A stretch of DNA of 61,681 nucleotides. It comes from Bacteroidales bacterium. GTDB lineage: Bacteria; Bacteroidota; Bacteroidia; Bacteroidales; F082. Below are positions 60,505-61,681 of this stretch, in pieces (position 1 is the first letter of the stretch; each line of letters begins with the position of its first letter). The translations under genes and the position numbers were made by a program. Location: assembly GCA_021647205.1 (NCBI GenBank), contig JAKIVD010000023.1, forward strand, positions 1 through 61,681, in the 5' to 3' direction. Below the pieces are notes generated by a model. That model was not told where the DNA came from and did not search any database. It saw only the letters and a program-made list of their open reading frames with translations.

Positions 60505-61680
60505 CTATGGGATGAGAACCAGGCGGAAGCCAAGGTTGATGCCGCTGCCACCGGGAGTGCTGCTGCCGCGATCGGCCACCCGGCAGCGCCACGCGAGGCT
60601 GGACCAACTGCCGCCGCGATACACACGGCCCGAACCGCTTGACGGCCCCTGCGGGTTGTTGCGCGGGCTGCTGCCGTAGTAATCGTTGGCATACCAATCG
60701 CTGCACCACTCCCACACATTGCCGCTCATATCGTAAAGGCCCAGCTCGTTGGGGTTTTTCTGTCCTACAGGATGTGTCCTGCAATTATTATTATAGATGT
60801 TATCAATATTCCACGAACCGGTTAAATATTTATCACCCGTATTTTTCCAGTACCAGGCCACTTTATCAATATCATTGCTTCCGGCGAATTTCTTTCCACC
60901 CCCTGCACCCCCGCCGGCGGGGGACAATGAGCCGCCGCGGGCGGCATATTCCCATTCGGCCTCGGTGGGCAGACGGTAATGTTGACCGGTTTTTTCATTT
61001 AGTTTTTTTATAAACTCTTTCACCTCATTCCAGCTTACACTTTCCACCGGACAATCATCACAGCCCGAAAACCAGGAAGGGTTCGAACCCATCACATCCC
61101 GCCACTGTTTTTGGGTTACCTCATACTTCCCCATATAAAAATCACCCACCGTTACCGTGTGGACTGGTTTTTCGTCATCGTCGCAATCGCTTTGTTCGCT
61201 GGTGCAGCCCATTTGAAACGTGCCGCCTTTGACAAAGACCATTTTGATGTTTGCACCATCGTCCATTAAAGGAAGACCGCTAAACCTATCATCTTCCAAA
61301 TTGTCTGAATTTTCCACAACAGCATCATCCATTAAAGGAAGATCATTAGGCCAATCATCTTTGACAAAGACCATTTTGATCTTTGCACCCTGCGATGCAG
61401 ACACTTTAAAAAGTATATTTCCCATCAGTTTTTCCCTTTCCTTCAACACATCCCAAACAATCATCTTCCCGTTTCCCGCCTTTTGGTTTTGCCCCACCGC
61501 GCCGCTTACTTTTTGCAGGGGCTTTCCCCAGCTTTGGCCATTATCGGTACTGCAAAAAACCTGTATGGTATATGCTCCGTCTCCTGACAAATCGTAATAA
61601 ATGTGTATTTGCTTGGCAACTTGTTCGAAGTGGATGTTGGTGATCTGCTGGGAGTATGAACAGATTACGGGTAAAAGCAA
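60505..61680 (-). CDS. FGE/SUMF1-like C-type-lectin-fold secreted protein (5' end outside window)
   Basis: The visible 391 residues are cut at the window edge within the signal peptide (LLPVICSYSQQ). Parts in order: a beta-sandwich domain (about 10-95); a linker containing a repeated unit (IKMVFVK...LPLMDD twice); and an FGE-sulfatase/C-type-lectin-fold domain (about 148-391). The last has GGTFQMGC, YEVTQKQW, RLPTEAEWEYAARGG, GLYDMSGNVWEWCSDWY and RGGSWSS...GFRLV. A glycine/proline insert SPAGGGAGGG follows AARGG and contains a DNA palindrome. The final 35 codons have the make-up of a diversity-generating variable region. Such proteins are usually binding proteins rather than true formylglycine-generating enzymes. 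A partial duplicate lies at 59525-59761. Confidence 0.85.
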   Translation of the reverse strand: MLLPVICSYSQQITNIHFEQVAKQIHIYYDLSGDGAYTIQVFCSTDNGQSWGKPLQKVSGAVGQNQKAGNGKMIVWDVLKEREKLMGNILFKVSASQGAKIKMVFVKDDWPNDLPLMDDAVVENSDNLEDDRFSGLPLMDDGANIKMVFVKGGTFQMGCTSEQSDCDDDEKPVHTVTVGDFYMGKYEVTQKQWRDVMGSNPSWFSGCDDCPVESVSWNEVKEFIKKLNEKTGQHYRLPTEAEWEYAARGGSLSPAGGGAGGGKKFAGSNDIDKVAWYWKNTGDKYLTGSWNIDNIYNNNCRTHPVGQKNPNELGLYDMSGNVWEWCSDWYANDYYGSSPRNNPQGPSSGSGRVYRGGSWSSLAWRCRVADRGSSTPGGSGINLGFRLVLIP

Positions 61681-61681
61681 A

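Overview
The window is 61.7 kb of chromosome from a member of the Bacteroidota, most likely class Bacteroidia. The evidence is consistent. Three or more secreted proteins end in type IX secretion (T9SS) sorting domains, a GldH gliding lipoprotein is present, and succinate dehydrogenase is the three-gene cytochrome b/flavoprotein/iron-sulfur type. Many genes are preceded by the Bacteroidota -7 promoter element TAnnTTTG, and clear Shine-Dalgarno sequences are scarce. No rRNA, tRNA, CRISPR array, prophage or intact insertion sequence was seen. Genus cannot be set from the sequence alone.

Layout. 0.4-8 kb: housekeeping block pheT, a sigma-54 activator, lptE-like lipoprotein, TPR protein, secG, groES-groEL. 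8-14.5 kb: alkaline phosphatase lipoprotein, a DUF4468-like protein, two mevalonate-pathway genes (HMG-CoA reductase and a GYDIA-type GHMP kinase), adenine deaminase and an ArsR regulator. 14.5-23 kb: mostly minus strand, with an Ig-like lipoprotein, polysaccharide deacetylase, gpmI, a serine hydrolase, exonuclease III and aquaporin Z. 23-28 kb: a 1170-residue T9SS type B surface protein and aminopeptidase P. 28.5-32 kb: sdhCAB. 32-37.4 kb: holB, ricT-like, gldH and PBP1A. 37.5-44 kb: a fatty acyl-AMP ligase fused to a carrier domain, a CRTAC1-like T9SS protein, the remains of a LytS/LytTR two-component pair, and another T9SS protein.

44-53 kb is the most unusual region. Four consecutive paralogous B12-binding radical SAM genes lie on the minus strand. 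They diverge from a plus-strand set encoding an acyl carrier protein, an ArnC-like polyprenyl-phosphate glycosyltransferase, a GNAT acyltransferase and a WecE-like sugar aminotransferase. My inference is that this is one locus making or modifying an unusual acylated amino-sugar lipid or glycan. The acyl-AMP ligase 6 kb away is a possible acyl supplier. The product is unknown.

53-58.8 kb: a yicC-gmk-nadD operon with an MDR oxidoreductase inserted in it, a cardiolipin-synthase-like phospholipase D and an M64 peptidase. 58.8-61.7 kb is an accessory-looking end. It holds an array of hairpins, a truncated duplicate of a formylglycine-generating-enzyme-like (FGE/SUMF1) gene, palindromic repeats, a GIY-YIG protein and, at the window edge, an FGE/C-type-lectin-fold gene. 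The 3' end of that gene has the codon pattern of a variable region of a diversity-generating retroelement.

A family of short palindromes (arms built on GACCCGCTAAGT or AACCCGCTGAG) is scattered through several intergenic gaps and looks like a REP-type repeat.
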